Assembly: GCF_901000735.1 (NCBI RefSeq)
Contig: NC_081545.1
Span: forward strand, 13,175,132-13,239,131
Length of the DNA stretch: 64,000 nucleotides
From: Corylus avellana
Taxonomy: Eukaryota; Streptophyta; Magnoliopsida; Fagales; Betulaceae
Direction of reading: 5' to 3'
In this document: in pieces, positions 11,501-22,154 of the stretch
Layout: each line of letters begins with the position of its first letter
Position numbering within the stretch: the stretch's first letter is position 1
Notes under the pieces: model-generated
The model's input: the letters and a program-made list of their open reading frames with translations, nothing else
What the model was told of the DNA's origin: nothing
Databases searched by the model: none
Translations under genes and position numbers: made by a program

Positions 11501-14500
11501 TTCTGTCTCGGTAGGATATGTATTTCTATTACTATGAAATTCATAAATGAAGTAGTTAATGGTGGGATTACCATTATCCTTTTTGTAGTGACGAATCTTG
11601 GACGTGTTCCTATAAGAAAAGAAAAGGAATTTGTTCTTTTAACTATCTAAAGGCCTCCTATTCATCAGCTAGCTTCTGCTAGAAGGAAACCAAAAATAAC
11701 AAAATGCAGCAGGATGCAGAGGACTAATTGAATTGTATAAGTTTACTAGAGCTGAGAGGTTATGAGAGCAACAACAACCAAATTAATGAGAACCCATTAT
11801 CACAAACTGCATTTGGGACGGTTCTGAATAATTTGAAGCAAATGGGCATGAACAGAAAGACGAACACAACTATCTATGCAGCAAGATTAGCGAGAACCCA
11901 TGACTGAAACCATAACAGGATTGATTTAGAACACTTTTGAGCAGATGGGCATCAACCAAACTGGGAAAAGAACCAACCAGAACAGCAAAATCAAAGTTAC
12001 ATTATTCAAATAATTCTAAACCAAAAAAACTATAGGTTATTTATTTCCTAAACAAAAATTAAAAGGAACACAAAATATATAAATCATAGTAGTGCTTAGC
12101 AATTGAGAGCTCTTACCAGATGCTTAACACTTTTTGGCGGTCAATAACCCACAATGTTTAAGTTAGTTTAATATGCCCTTATGATGAGAAAGGAGTATTT
12201 GTCAAATTTGCCTATACTATCAAACTGCTCAATAAACAGCTACCATGAATGACAATGAAGATCATCCCACTTATGGACTTTGTATGGATGTCAAAAACCA
12301 GAAAATACATCAAACTGCCATTCCTAAGTGCCTAAAACGGAGCAACAGAAAACACCAAAAAAATACATCAAACTGTCATTCCTAAGCTATACAAGAAGAG
12401 TTGCAAGCGGATTCCTATTGCAACAACGATCACACTTGCCCTAGTGAAGCCAAATTTTCTTCTGTCCATGATCTTACTTCCCAAACAAATTGCTTAACAA
12501 TACGATCCTATGTCTTAATAGGATTGCCACGCTGAACATCAGTATAGCCTCTTGCAAAAAGACAAGGAACTTGTAGCACAAATGCATAATAGCAAGGGCG
12601 TCAAAGCTTCATTTATAAAATGGTTTACCTATGAAACCATAGTTTCAAATTCCTAACCTTTTTTAAGATAATTAATAAACCAATCTCAGTAAAAGAATAC
12701 ATTTCTAACTAACATCCATTTGCAGCCATTGCTGATGGAAAAATACAATTTTCAAGTTTGCACATTATAATTACCTAATAAAGGAGGAACAAGCAACTGG
12801 AGTAATAGATAATTTAATGGTGACTCTCTAATGCTCTCTCTCTGATTTTAGAAAATGCAGAGTAGAAACAAATCCAAAGACTCCATTTTCTAATAGACCA
12901 TAGAAAGTTTTTAAGTATAGATGGGGCACCCTGAAAATCAGTATTTATGAAGAAACATCATTAAGGGTCAGGACTGAGAGCTAATGACTGTAATATTTTC
13001 AAAAGTATTTGTGAAACCATCTTTCCTTTTTTAGGAAAGTCTTCATGAAACCATCTTTCACCACATCCCCATACTCTGTATTACTGAAGCACAAAGACAT
13101 CCAACGGGCATGGTTTTGAGAATTCAGCCCCAACATCTACTGTTTCTTAGAAAATAGACTATCATAGTTATAGAAGCATGTGCACAAGCACATAATGCAT
13201 TCTGCAAGCTTACAGAAATAAGAATCTATGATAACTCTCCAAGTATCAAAACTATAAAACACACTGAAAAATCAGAATAAACCTCCCTGGTGCTGCAACA
13301 AACTTAGTGTCACCTTCATCCCATCCCCCAAAAGACAACAAAAAACCTGACTCTACCCGCATTAGCTATTTCATTTTGCCGTCCAACTTTACCTACACCC
13401 AAATAAACAAACAATAAGCAGTATCAACCATCAGATGGAAGTAGAACAACATTTTAGTACATTTTACTCCTCTAGTGGAACTTCTTTTTGGCCAGAGGAT
13501 AGACACACATGATTAACTTGAGCACAGAACCTGAAACAAACACAGTGAATAAAAAGTGGGATTGGAATGAAATAAATGTGCATGTCAAATCAAATTGAAC
13601 CAATTGATTAATGTTGAAAAACCTGAGAATATCCTCCACAATGGTTGCAATCTGCCAAGAAACAGAGACACATGGTTGTTGATCCATAGTGTGGGCTCGA
13701 ATTTGGGTGGGTCAAAGGGGTAGAGGGGATCGGGGGGGCGAACATCTTCGTTTCAATAGCTTCTTAGGTGGGGAGGGATTTTTTCGACCAATTCTTCCTC
13801 CTCCATCGTGATGACGAAGTTGGTTTGACTAGTGAGCGTTATGTAGGCTTTTCAGCCTATGCGCGTTAGTACGTTATGCGACCTGGTTTTTTCAAAGCAT
13901 CTCTATAGGGGCTTGAGGATCTATCCCTAAATGTTCATTGAAGATCCATTTCAGTAGCTAATTCAACATTGATTCCAATTATCACTGCCGAAGAGCACTC
14001 AAAATTAATAGCTTGATACAATTTCATTTGTCAGTCCATAAATTGACCATCACCATAAACCTAGGACGTGTCATTAGTCTTTTGTTTAGGCAAATTGAAA
14101 GGGTGAAAGGCTGTGATGTGGTTAAAGATTTGGCAAAGTAGAGTCCAACTCTATGCCAATGCCACGGCAAACAAAATTCCATTGCCTAAAGTTGTACTAA
14201 AAATTGACAATAAGATGAAAGCTAAGGTGAAAAGTGAATCAAGGGTGACAAATGCAAACCAGCAGAACTATAAAGCATGCACCATTCTTTGACCCCATAG
14301 CCAGAACTGTGTTACACTTGTATTAGAAACCAACCTCCACCTCGACCTCCTCAACAATCAGCTAAGACAATAACTTTAGCCAACATAACAAGCAGTACTT
14401 CACCAATTATCCAAAATAAGATTATGTTGATAGCATTCTAAGCTCAAACTCTTACTGGGACCCAATGTGTAAAATATTCAATTGAAATAACTAGTGATTT

Positions 14501-14844
14501 TGAAATACATAAATCCCCCATTTTCTGAGATATTAAATAGATGCTTCCCTATTTCAGTACAAGGCACGTTCAGAAAAATTCTTACAACTGGTAAGTAGAA
14601 AAAGATGAACCATCAGATGTTCAACCATTACAAAGAAACAACATGTTCCCAAATAAACAAACAATAAACAGTATCAACCATCAGATACGAGGCATGCTTT
14701 CGAAGCATAGAGCATAATTTCCTGACCTATGTGAAAGACTGGAAATTTTAACTGTCAAACATGAAGTTATCTGAATGGGGAACTTATAGAAAACAAGTAC
14801 AGTGTGGAAGTAGCATCAACTACCTGCTTTTCTTTGCGCGCTAA
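8521..14844. other. Non-coding spacer of F-box unit A with paralogous blocks
   Basis: No gene is supported in this 6.3 kb. What it does hold is sequence repeated elsewhere in the window. About 9110-9370 and 9650-9850 resemble the second intron of the glucosidase II beta-like gene (about 49390-50520). About 10020-10400 recurs near 22155-22480 and 41797-42080. About 12965-13560 recurs near 44731-45300. About 14690-14790 recurs near 21005-21095. A short GGTTCGCGGCCAACCCC-type patch at 9000-9090 is related to one at about 40905-40980. A GC-rich start-like segment near 13470-13690 on the minus strand did not develop into a gene. Confidence 0.6.
10020..10400. repeat. Paralogous intergenic block, unit A copy
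   Basis: It shares long tracts with 22155-22480 and 41797-42080, including a GGATATAAAGCTGATTCGTC-like segment followed by a polypurine stretch, CTTATGCCGGAAAAGGC and the ATATCATATCATCAGAAA tail. Each copy lies upstream in coordinates of a minus-strand F-box gene, so the block travels with the F-box units. Confidence 0.8.
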
Positions 14845-16062
14845 CTACCACCCGGGACTCCGTCTGTTATATTCAGTAGAAAAAAACGAATTCCTCTGTC
14901 GCCCCGGAATTCGGCCAGTTCCTGCTATATTCAGTAGAACAAGGCTCTCTACATAAGTATCCACATAAATCTCCTGTGGGCCACCAATGGGTAGATCCAA
15001 ATATCCTCGGCTACTGGGTCCGAAAGAAAACAACCTTCCATCCTTGTGCACTAGAACTTCACCCCTCTTTGTAAAGCCTATAACCCTCTGAAATCCCCCG
15101 ATGCGAACATCAAACGGCTTAGTCCAAGATTCCGCCACTCCATACTCTTTCATCACCCACACGGCCTGAGACGCCTCGTTGCCAAATTTGTTAAGAGGGA
15201 CAAGCGCAAGCAACCCATCAACAAGTGCCACATTAACGTTCAAGTCTTCCAGCCTTTGTAAGCTCTCAGGCATAACCACTTCACCAAAGGTCTCATCTTT
15301 CATATTAAACGACACGATCACATTGCGAAAGCTGCCCTGGCACCGTGGAGTGTTTGCGGGCCAGTGGACTGCCCCATTCACGAAAACCGATGAGTACCAC
15401 CACTTTATGAGGTAGGGAGGACCGGGGCCCGCAATAGAACGCCATACGCCGGTTCTAAGCGTATAAATCTCAACCAAAGGTGGAATAATGTTGAAAAAAA
15501 CATCATCAATGCCTTCTGAATTAGACGGATACACAAGCCTCACCAATTTGTAATCATCCGTCGTGGGCTCATACCCAAACCCAACAGAATGGTGTGACAA
15601 ACCAAGATTAGGCTCTGGAAGGGATATGGCTTTTTGAATAGATGGGTTCCATAGAACACATAACCCTCTCACGTTATTGAAAACCGTAGTGGCAAGACAA
15701 AGTAGGCCATTAGATGAACCCACTAAGTGCAATAAATCCAATTTCATGCTCTGTTGTAAACCACGCAATTGTATGGAGTGTGATGGGGACGCAAAGAAAT
15801 CCCCTTTCTGCTCTACTTCTTGATCGAGATACAACAGAAGGGTGTGTTTAACGTCGGAATAATTGTTGTCGAAACGGCTGACGAAAAGGGAGGGTGGGTG
15901 TTGGGAGTTGGAAAGAGAGCGATTGAGGTGGGCGGAGATGAAGTATGGGCTGGAGATTAGAGAGTAGCATGCCTTTGAAACGCACCTGAATCTCATGAGC
16001 GATTTCACCGGCAGCCGTGAGAGGATGTCGGTGATAACATCGGTTGGGAGATGGTCTGACAT
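14845..16062 (-). CDS. F-box protein with F-box-associated domain (CPR1/CPR30-like), intact
   Basis: F-box/FBA proteins act as substrate receptors of SCF ubiquitin ligases: the F-box binds SKP1/ASK and the C-terminal FBA domain binds the target. The chosen start (16062, MSDHLP) gives 405 residues, typical for the family, and matches the start of the three paralogues. An in-frame Met six codons earlier at 16080 is also possible. The F-box is at residues 2-45 ([22 protein letters not shown]). The FBA region runs from about residue 100 to 380, with the family signatures GLLCL, LWNPSIQKAISLP, GFGYEPTTDDYKLVRLVY and VEIYTLRTGVWRS, and ESLVLLN near the end. The frame is open without introns up to a TAG at 14845; a GT donor just downstream could start a 3' UTR intron. 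Expression or target is not known. It is the only copy of the cluster that is not broken. Confidence 0.9.
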   Translation of the reverse strand: MSDHLPTDVITDILSRLPVKSLMRFRCVSKACYSLISSPYFISAHLNRSLSNSQHPPSLFVSRFDNNYSDVKHTLLLYLDQEVEQKGDFFASPSHSIQLRGLQQSMKLDLLHLVGSSNGLLCLATTVFNNVRGLCVLWNPSIQKAISLPEPNLGLSHHSVGFGYEPTTDDYKLVRLVYPSNSEGIDDVFFNIIPPLVEIYTLRTGVWRSIAGPGPPYLIKWWYSSVFVNGAVHWPANTPRCQGSFRNVIVSFNMKDETFGEVVMPESLQRLEDLNVNVALVDGLLALVPLNKFGNEASQAVWVMKEYGVAESWTKPFDVRIGGFQRVIGFTKRGEVLVHKDGRLFSFGPSSRGYLDLPIGGPQEIYVDTYVESLVLLNIAGTGRIPGRQRNSFFSTEYNRRSPGW

Positions 16063-16120
16063 GGTGTGGCAATGGAACAATGGAAGAGATAATGTTCATT
16101 TTCGTTCATTCGTGCTGCTG

Positions 16121-16130
16121 ATAATATATA
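16121..16130 (-). promoter_or_regulatory. Probable TATA box of the intact F-box gene
   Basis: The minus strand reads TATATATTAT about 60 bases upstream of the chosen start codon, within a short leader. An out-of-frame ATG at 16099 lies between, close to the expected transcription start, so it may or may not be transcribed. Confidence 0.45.
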
Positions 16131-16131
16131 C

Positions 16132-17185
16132 AAAAATGGGACGATAAAACTTCTAAAATATCTCTACTTAATTAAAAATAAATAAATAAAAATAAAAACA
16201 AAAACAAACAGTAAAATATCTTTAACTGTTGCGTAAAAGAAGAAGGAAGAAGACGACCTGGATTCTTGTCCTTTTTCTTGGGTTCGTGAGCATCAATCAA
16301 AGCAGCGCTCGTGGCCAAACAAAGGATAAACTTTGCCCTTTTTATGTTCCTAAGTGTACTAAGAAGCTTTTTTGGGGAACTATTGTCATTTCATTTGTCG
16401 CCTTCTCATATATTCCTGTGTGTTCTAACCGGCGTTGTCACCTCTTCTTTCTTTTTTTCCTAAATAAAGCTTATGGTCACTTGACAGTTTTTTATTAATT
16501 TGATATAGATTTTAGTAGGTAGACGACAAGTCATTTTAGCTATAAATGAAAATGAGGTATAATTTATAAGGACAAGATTTTGCTTCAAATCAGTACCAAA
16601 AAAATTTCATTTAACTTACTTAACAAGTGACAAGTGGTATCTCTCTTAAATATTTTTTTTAATATTTTTTAAAATTATTTATTATATTCTACTAACTTAA
16701 AAAATTTAAGTAAAATAGTAAAATATAATTATCCTTTTAAAAGATAAGGATAATCTTATCTCAAATTACATATTTTTCTCGTCTATCCATTTCCAATGTT
16801 TGGATGATTGTCAACTATAATAAAGATAATGATAACATGGTAGTATCCTGACAATATTATGGTACTCGCATGTTTTCTTGACATTTGACTAACATCAGTG
16901 CTATTTTCCATGTCTTTCACATCTTGGGATAGTGTGTGTTGCATGCTTTTCTGACTTTCGTTTTGGACTGTTGTTCTTCTGGCGGCTTTTTTGTCGATTG
17001 AAGTTAAAAAGAGTTAAAAGAGTTTTATTATAATAGATTTGATTGATGTGTATATATATATATATATTTTATATAAAAATTTTAAAAATAAATTATTTTA
17101 TAGTGATTTTTTTATTTGAATAATAATAAATTAATGTGATGTTAAAAATAAAAGAATATTGAGGTTGATTTTGAGATAAATAGTA
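16132..17185. other. AT-rich intergenic DNA, nothing recognised
   Basis: Contains only short chance ORFs and a small TA microsatellite near 17051-17066. No gene, RNA or element ends identified. Confidence 0.5.
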
Positions 17186-17189
17186 TTAG

Positions 17190-17348
17190 GTTTCGTTTAC
17201 TTTGACGTAAAATGATTTCTGTATTTTATAGTGTTTACTTCGACGTAAAATAGTGGTCAACGGAAAATATTTTCCTTTTGACCGAAAATTCATTCTTTAA
17301 TTTTTTGGAAAATGGTTTACGGTTTCAAAAACCGTAAACCATTTTCCG
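17190..17348. mobile_element. MITE-like remnant with perfect 19-bp hairpin
   Basis: Two related segments (TTTACTTTGACGTAAAATG near 17198 and TTTACTTCGACGTAAAATA near 17233) are followed by a perfect hairpin: 17307-17325 pairs with 17329-17347 around a three-base loop. Short repeated TTTAC/GTAAA motifs and strong self-complementarity suggest the end of a small DNA element. No terminal pair or target duplication was resolved. Confidence 0.4.
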
Positions 17349-17373
17349 ACTATGAGCATCTCATTCTTAAACC

Positions 17374-17697
17374 GATGGATCTTGCCAAGACCCGCTCAGA
17401 ACCTCGTCAGGACTTAACCGAGTCCCACTCGGGACCTAACCAGAACTTGTCCGAGACCTGACCGGGACCCTCCTGGGACTTGACCGGGACTCACCCGGGA
17501 CCTAACCGGGACTTGCCCGAGACCTGCCTGGGACCTGACCGAGACTTGACCAGGACTCGCCCGGAATCTAACCAGGACTTGCCTAGGACCTGACCGGAAC
17601 CCTCCCGAAACTTGGCCGAGACTCGCCTAGGACCTGCTCGGGACTTGACTGGGATCCGCCCAGGACCTGCCTGAAACCCGCTGGGACCTGACTGGGA
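17374..17697. repeat. 11-bp minisatellite with 66-bp higher-order period
   Basis: About 29 consecutive variants of an 11-base unit with approximate consensus GACYTGACCGG. The register holds almost throughout; one unit near the end is 10 bases. Six successive variants recur as a set (units 4-9, 10-15, 16-21, 22-27), giving a 66-bp higher-order repeat. It is GC-rich in an AT-rich setting and begins about 25 bases after a perfect hairpin. A minus-strand frame stays open across it only because the period keeps stops away; I do not regard it as a gene. Confidence 0.9.
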
Positions 17698-18087
17698 CAT
17701 ATTGGTCATGAAATTTGATTAGTAGTTCCTTTCCTGCAAGTCTGTGATTGCATACACATTCATTGATCCTGCTTATTCTGTAGTGATCCAATTGATTTAC
17801 ACAATGAGAAACCAATATATCTTAGGACATAGGATAGACTTTTGATGGCTGGTGGTTCATTCAAAAACAATAAAGTGGATTCACTTGCAGAATCTGTTAA
17901 GTATCAAATGGTTTTTGTCCTTTCCTTTTTCCTCATTCCCTAAATGTTCAATTTTCTTTAAAGCAAAGACTTTTCTATTGAAGACAGTAAAACTTATTTT
18001 TCATTTGTACAGAAATTATGGTTATTTCCTGCACCTAATGGTGCCCTGATTTAATCTATTCTTTTGTCGATTTATGGATAGTACATT

Positions 18088-18512
18088 TGTAACACCCCTG
18101 CTTTAAGTGGGTATGATATTGTTCGCTTTGGGCCAAGCTCGCATGATTTTATTATTGAGTTTACTCCCAAAAGGTTTCATACCATTTAAAGAGAGTATAT
18201 TTCATATAAACACATTAACTTTTCTATGTCCAGGCAATGTTGGACGTCACAATCACCCCCTCTTAGGACTCAGCGTCCTCGCAGGCGAACCTCATGGGGC
18301 TTGTGCATGCTCCTCCCATCTCAGGCTGGGCTATGGCTATGATACCATATGTAACACACCTGCTTTAAGTGGTTTGATATTGTCCGTTTTGGGTTAAGCC
18401 TGAACGGTTTTATTATTAGATTTACCTCCAAAAGGCCTCATACCATTTAGAGAAAGTATATTCTATATAAACACATCATCTTTTCTATGCCCAAGCAATA
18501 TGGGACATCACA
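18088..18512 (-). mobile_element. TRIM retrotransposon (complete, 425 bp), minus orientation
   Basis: A terminal-repeat retrotransposon in miniature with all cis signals and no coding capacity. The LTRs are 18088-18251 and 18350-18512, each reading TG...CA (on the plus strand TGTAACAC... to ...ATCACA). The 98-base interior has a primer-binding site complementary to initiator tRNA-Met on the minus strand (TGGTATCATAGCC, 18347-18335, two bases from the LTR). It also has a polypurine tract directly next to the other LTR (minus-strand TAAGAGGGGGTGAT, 18265-18252). The five-base direct repeat ACATT flanks the element (18083-18087 and 18513-18517), which proves insertion as a unit. The two LTRs differ at many positions, so it is old. 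Movement would need proteins from another element. Confidence 0.93.
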
Positions 18513-18929
18513 ACATTGATTAACTGGCTTAAACTTTGATTTACTGGTTGAAGTGAGCATAAGTTGTTGGTGTCCTGGTTAGAGGAAATGCTCAACATAG
18601 AAAGAACCTCCGCATAGGGCCCTTATATCTTTGGCTCTTTGCCCATGGGGCCCTTCTTCTTCTTCTTCTTCTTCTTTCTTTTAAATTCTTTTATTTGTAA
18701 TGCATCGACTTATACATATAATTTCTTATATTGCATTGTTTAATTTTTCACTTCTGGTTCATTTTCTTATATAGATATGTTCAGGAATTTACTGCACTCA
18801 TGAAGTGTCGCCGGTGTCTCTGTTCCTGGATATATTATTTACTGGCATTGTTATGATTGTTCATGGAATTGCTATGTTTGATTGTCTCTTAGCCTGTCTT
18901 TAACATTGACAAATCACTTGAAAATGCAG

Positions 18930-19020
18930 TGCCGTGGCTGGTAGCAGCAAATCCAGTAAATTATGGTAGACCATGTCAACTATCTTGTGTGGAGGCATTA
19001 TCTGCAGCTTTACTCATATG
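18930..19020 (+). pseudogene. Isolated TSR3-like exon (18S rRNA aminocarboxypropyltransferase)
   Basis: TSR3 adds an aminocarboxypropyl group to a hypermodified uridine of 18S rRNA. Here only one internal exon is visible. It follows a good acceptor (AAAATGCAG) and ends at a GT donor, and it reads [20 protein letters not shown] followed by EALSAALLI, which I recognise as the conserved core of eukaryotic TSR3. Exon phase fits (2 bases, 29 codons, 2 bases). No preceding or following TSR3 exon is recognisable within about 1 kb on either side, where there are a TRIM and a retroposon. It is most simply a captured or left-over gene fragment. Confidence 0.65.
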
Positions 19021-19150
19021 GTACCAAACCTCATCGAAGTAGTACAGTTTCTTAGGGTGCCAAACCCTACTGAAATTTGTAATCCTTGGTGTCCCTTCTA
19101 ATTTTTATATTGGTGCATAATCTCTTGTTTTGTTGTATAAACCAGCTCTT

Positions 19151-19329
19151 TTTTTTTTTATAACGTAGGAGAACTTTACTCAGATTAATTGTACGTCGCA
19201 AACGCATACTGTACAATAATTCTCAACGTTAATCAAACTCCTATGGGTAACTGACCCTACTTGCCAGAACCAGTTATCAAGTAACTCAAGAGCTTTCACC
19301 CCTGATAGACTAAGCAGTTTATCCTCATG
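19151..19329 (-). mobile_element. 179-bp poly(A) retroposon with 11-bp target duplication
   Basis: The sequence AACCAGCTCTT occurs at 19140-19150 and again at 19330-19340. Between them is a 179-bp insert that begins with a T-run on the plus strand, i.e. it ends in poly(A) on the minus strand. An 11-bp target duplication plus an A-tail is the hallmark of target-primed reverse transcription by LINE enzymes. No coding sequence is visible. I do not see clear A and B boxes, so it may be a SINE of unusual head or the far 3' end of a LINE. Confidence 0.8.
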
Positions 19330-19952
19330 AACCAGCTCTTAACTGTACTAAGAGGACAAATTGAATTTTATTTGGAACTTAGCAGGCAGGCAGGTCTAGC
19401 TTCCATCTGCTGAACCCTATATATGAGATGCACGTTGCTTTGTAGATGCAGATATCTACTAAGGAGCTCCTATCAGATTATTATTTGCATAGACTTAATA
19501 CGTGTTATTATTAGTTTGTTTGAGAGACAAGGTTACTGGCTTATTTTGGTTTTGGTAAGTGGCAATGTTAGGATACAGGGACCCCTCCCTCAAAAAGTCC
19601 GAATTGCTATTGTTTGTATCCTTGTAGCCGAAAGGCCAAAGATGCTATAATGAGACTCCTTAGGTAGAATCAGCTTTAATGAGACTATAAAAGCCTAATG
19701 ACACAACAACATTTTATTTTTAAGCCTACGGGTGTCAAGGGACATCTGACCCCACCTTAGCACACACCTTTAGTAGAGCTAGCTTTGATGTCCTACTTTT
19801 GAAGATTATTTGGCAGAATTCTGAGATCTGAAGGAAAATGTTCTAATTGTATGATATTCTTTCAAGATAAGGATTCCATTTTGGTTCTCGTCCTGAGAAT
19901 TTCTCAGGCATGCAAACAATTTCTTTGCTCTGGACCTCTTTAGGAACAATCT

Positions 19953-20519
19953 CTAACTCTTCCATTGCTTGCCATTTTTTTGCAGTGCTTCTTGCGCTTC
20001 TTTAGGCATGCCAACAATTTCCACGCCATTAGATTCTGATATGCTTAACTCCATTTGGCTTGGTTGAGGAATTTCATTGAACGGTTGGTGAGTGTCGTTT
20101 CCTAAATTACCATAACTGGTATAAATCTCTCTCACGACTTCAATGAAAATTTGTTATTGTTCTTGAATTTCTTCTTCAATGGATACCACTGGGATACCGG
20201 AAGCCATTTATGCTAGCATGATTTACTCCTTTTTCACTTCTTTCTTCCTCAAGTTCTTGTACAATCTAAAGAATATTGTCCAAATTACTCCCCAATCGGA
20301 GTGTATTTTCCACCATTACCTTCATAGATTCTTGCAATTGTTTCACTCCATCAACGGCTTTCTCAGTAGTAGATCCTGATATATCGATGCTGAAAGATTC
20401 TGCCCATAAAATTTTGGAAACTGTCGCTGGTCTACTTCTAGATGCCTCTGATGCCGCCAATCAGCTTCTTTTTGTTGCCAAATTGCTGCCATGGTAGGAT
20501 CGTCGACTCTGATACCAAT
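19953..20519 (-). pseudogene. Remnant of LTR-retrotransposon leader and gag
   Basis: Downstream (minus strand) of the LTR at 20520-20835 lies a primer-binding site (TTGGTATCAGAGTC, from 20519) and then an ATG at 20492 opening a gag-like frame (MAAIWQQKEADW). That frame breaks after about 48 codons. Helical, Gln- and Glu-rich pieces continue in other frames (for example KQLQESMKVMVENTLRLG and, near 20135-19953, a 60-codon piece). No protease, reverse transcriptase or integrase follows, and I find no second LTR. It is a truncated element of copia or gypsy type; the class is not decided. Confidence 0.6.
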
Positions 20520-20835
20520 TGTAATGGGTTTTTCTACTCTTTGATTCGTAATCTGTAAGATGTATGGATATTGTATATGGAATATGAAAGATATAGGATT
20601 GTAATGGAAAGATGATGATGAAATTGATATAGAAATTGTATTGATAAACGGTTTGTTTTAAAAACCACTCTCCAGATGAAAGCAACTAAAACACTCAAGT
20701 CATTTTTCATACTTCTAATGAACTAGGCCGCTTATATTTATACAACCCACATTCCGCTACACAATTCTAACTCTCAACACCTATTATACTAAAAGGCCTG
20801 CATTATAATGGCCAACTAAAACTATATCCCTTACA
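20520..20835 (-). mobile_element. 5' LTR of a truncated retrotransposon
   Basis: On the minus strand it reads TGTAAGGGATAT... to ...CCCATTACA, with a short terminal inverted repeat, and is followed after two bases by an initiator-tRNA-Met primer-binding site. This fixes its right-hand boundary. A matching 3' LTR is not in the neighbourhood. Confidence 0.75.
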
Positions 20836-20994
20836 GCAGTGCAGTAGGGATAGACGGCGTCCATATGGCTATAGAAAGAGTATGAAAATCCTCCCCTACG
20901 CTCTAATAGCAAGCTTTTCAAACTAAAAGGAATGAATCTCACAGTTGTTCAACAAAGTTTTCCATATGGACTTCTTCCTATTAAACGCACCAAA

Positions 20995-21400
20995 GATGAA
21001 GAGGCATATTTTCCTCACCTATGTGAAAGACTGGAAATTTCTACTGTTAAACATTAAGCAATCTGAATGGGGAACTTATAGTAAACCAGTCCGTTTGGAC
21101 CAGCAAATTGATTAGCAATTTTTGTATGGGATTTATAAAGCGGTATGCAAAATGGAAAATATGGTTTAACGATATTGAAATGGTTATGACATGGTTATGT
21201 TGCAATCAGAAAATGGATCATCACAAAATTCTTAATTGCCCTGTTGTAGACTATCATCACATGGTAGTCTGGTTACACCCAGAGGAGGTGCTTTTCTGGA
21301 AATTACAATTTTTTTCAGATTCTAATTTCAATTCTTTGTTTTCGTTAATCCAGATTCTAGCATGCATAAAAATGCAAGGCTAAAATGCACCTAATACCTG
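20995..21400. repeat. Paralogous blocks: F-box 3' flank joined to glucosidase-gene intron sequence
   Basis: 20995-21095 resembles 14690-14790, the 3' flank of the intact F-box gene (shared ATGTGAAAGACTGGAAATTT and GAATGGGGAACTTATAG). It is directly followed by 21150-21400, which resembles 50130-50300 in an intron of the glucosidase II beta-like gene (shared TCCAGATTCT and AATGCAAGGCTAAAATGCAC). The F-box gene expected beside the flank is absent here, so this looks like a recombination junction. Confidence 0.65.
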
Positions 21401-22154
21401 TACTTAAAATGCAGTTGAATTGGCAAAGTTTCTTAAAATACTATTTGCTTTTTCTTTTTCTTGATCACGAGTTTCTCTTTCAAGTTTGAATGTGTTCAAA
21501 TGCTCCTGGCATGTTTATGCAGTTCCTTTCTGTTAGTTTTGCACCTTTGACACCACCTATAAATTGATTTATCCTAGGATGTTTTTTTTTTTTTTTTTGC
21601 ATAAGACATGTTTAGAGATTTAATTATCTAACTGATTCCTTCAAATTTTCCTTCAAATTGAGTTAGAAAAAAATGATCTAACTCAGTTTATTAAATTAAT
21701 ATTTATCTTTAAAATATGTAAAAATATCAATTGAGCAATGGGGGTCTCTTTCTAGCTTTCCATGGGACTCATGGCGTGTCGACATGATCAACTTGTCGAA
21801 CTTTACCCATTTTTTAGACCAAGTTCTTGGTTTGCATATGGACAAAGTTAGTTCAAGTGGGTCAGACAGAGCATCATCACTTGCACGTTCGTCAATACAC
21901 CTGGCGTCAAGTGGAATGATACCAGTGTGAAGTAAGTAAAGAGCTTTAAAATTTTTTATTTGGATTGGAATCTTCTTTAATTTATTTATTTACTTAAATG
22001 AAGTAACGTTACTTTCACGTTCATCTATATATATTTTGCTTGTTTAGTATAAAATGAATATAAAGATAAATAAATTCATAAAGAAAAAGTTTCGCAAAAG
22101 CTACCTATTATGAATTATTAGGTAAATCCCAGATTTAAACTGCTAAGCACAATA

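Noticed and set aside
9971..13687. Minus-strand ORFs of 60-84 codons in the unit A spacer
   Set aside because: No motif, no conserved frame in the paralogous blocks at 22 and 42 kb.
15848..16099. 83-codon ORF overlapping the start of the intact F-box gene
   Set aside because: Out-of-frame shadow of the F-box coding sequence, though its ATG could act as an upstream start if it is transcribed.
17491..17709. 72-codon Gly/Pro/Ser/Arg-rich ORF on the minus strand
   Set aside because: It is the translation of the 11-bp minisatellite; the frame is open because of the repeat sequence.
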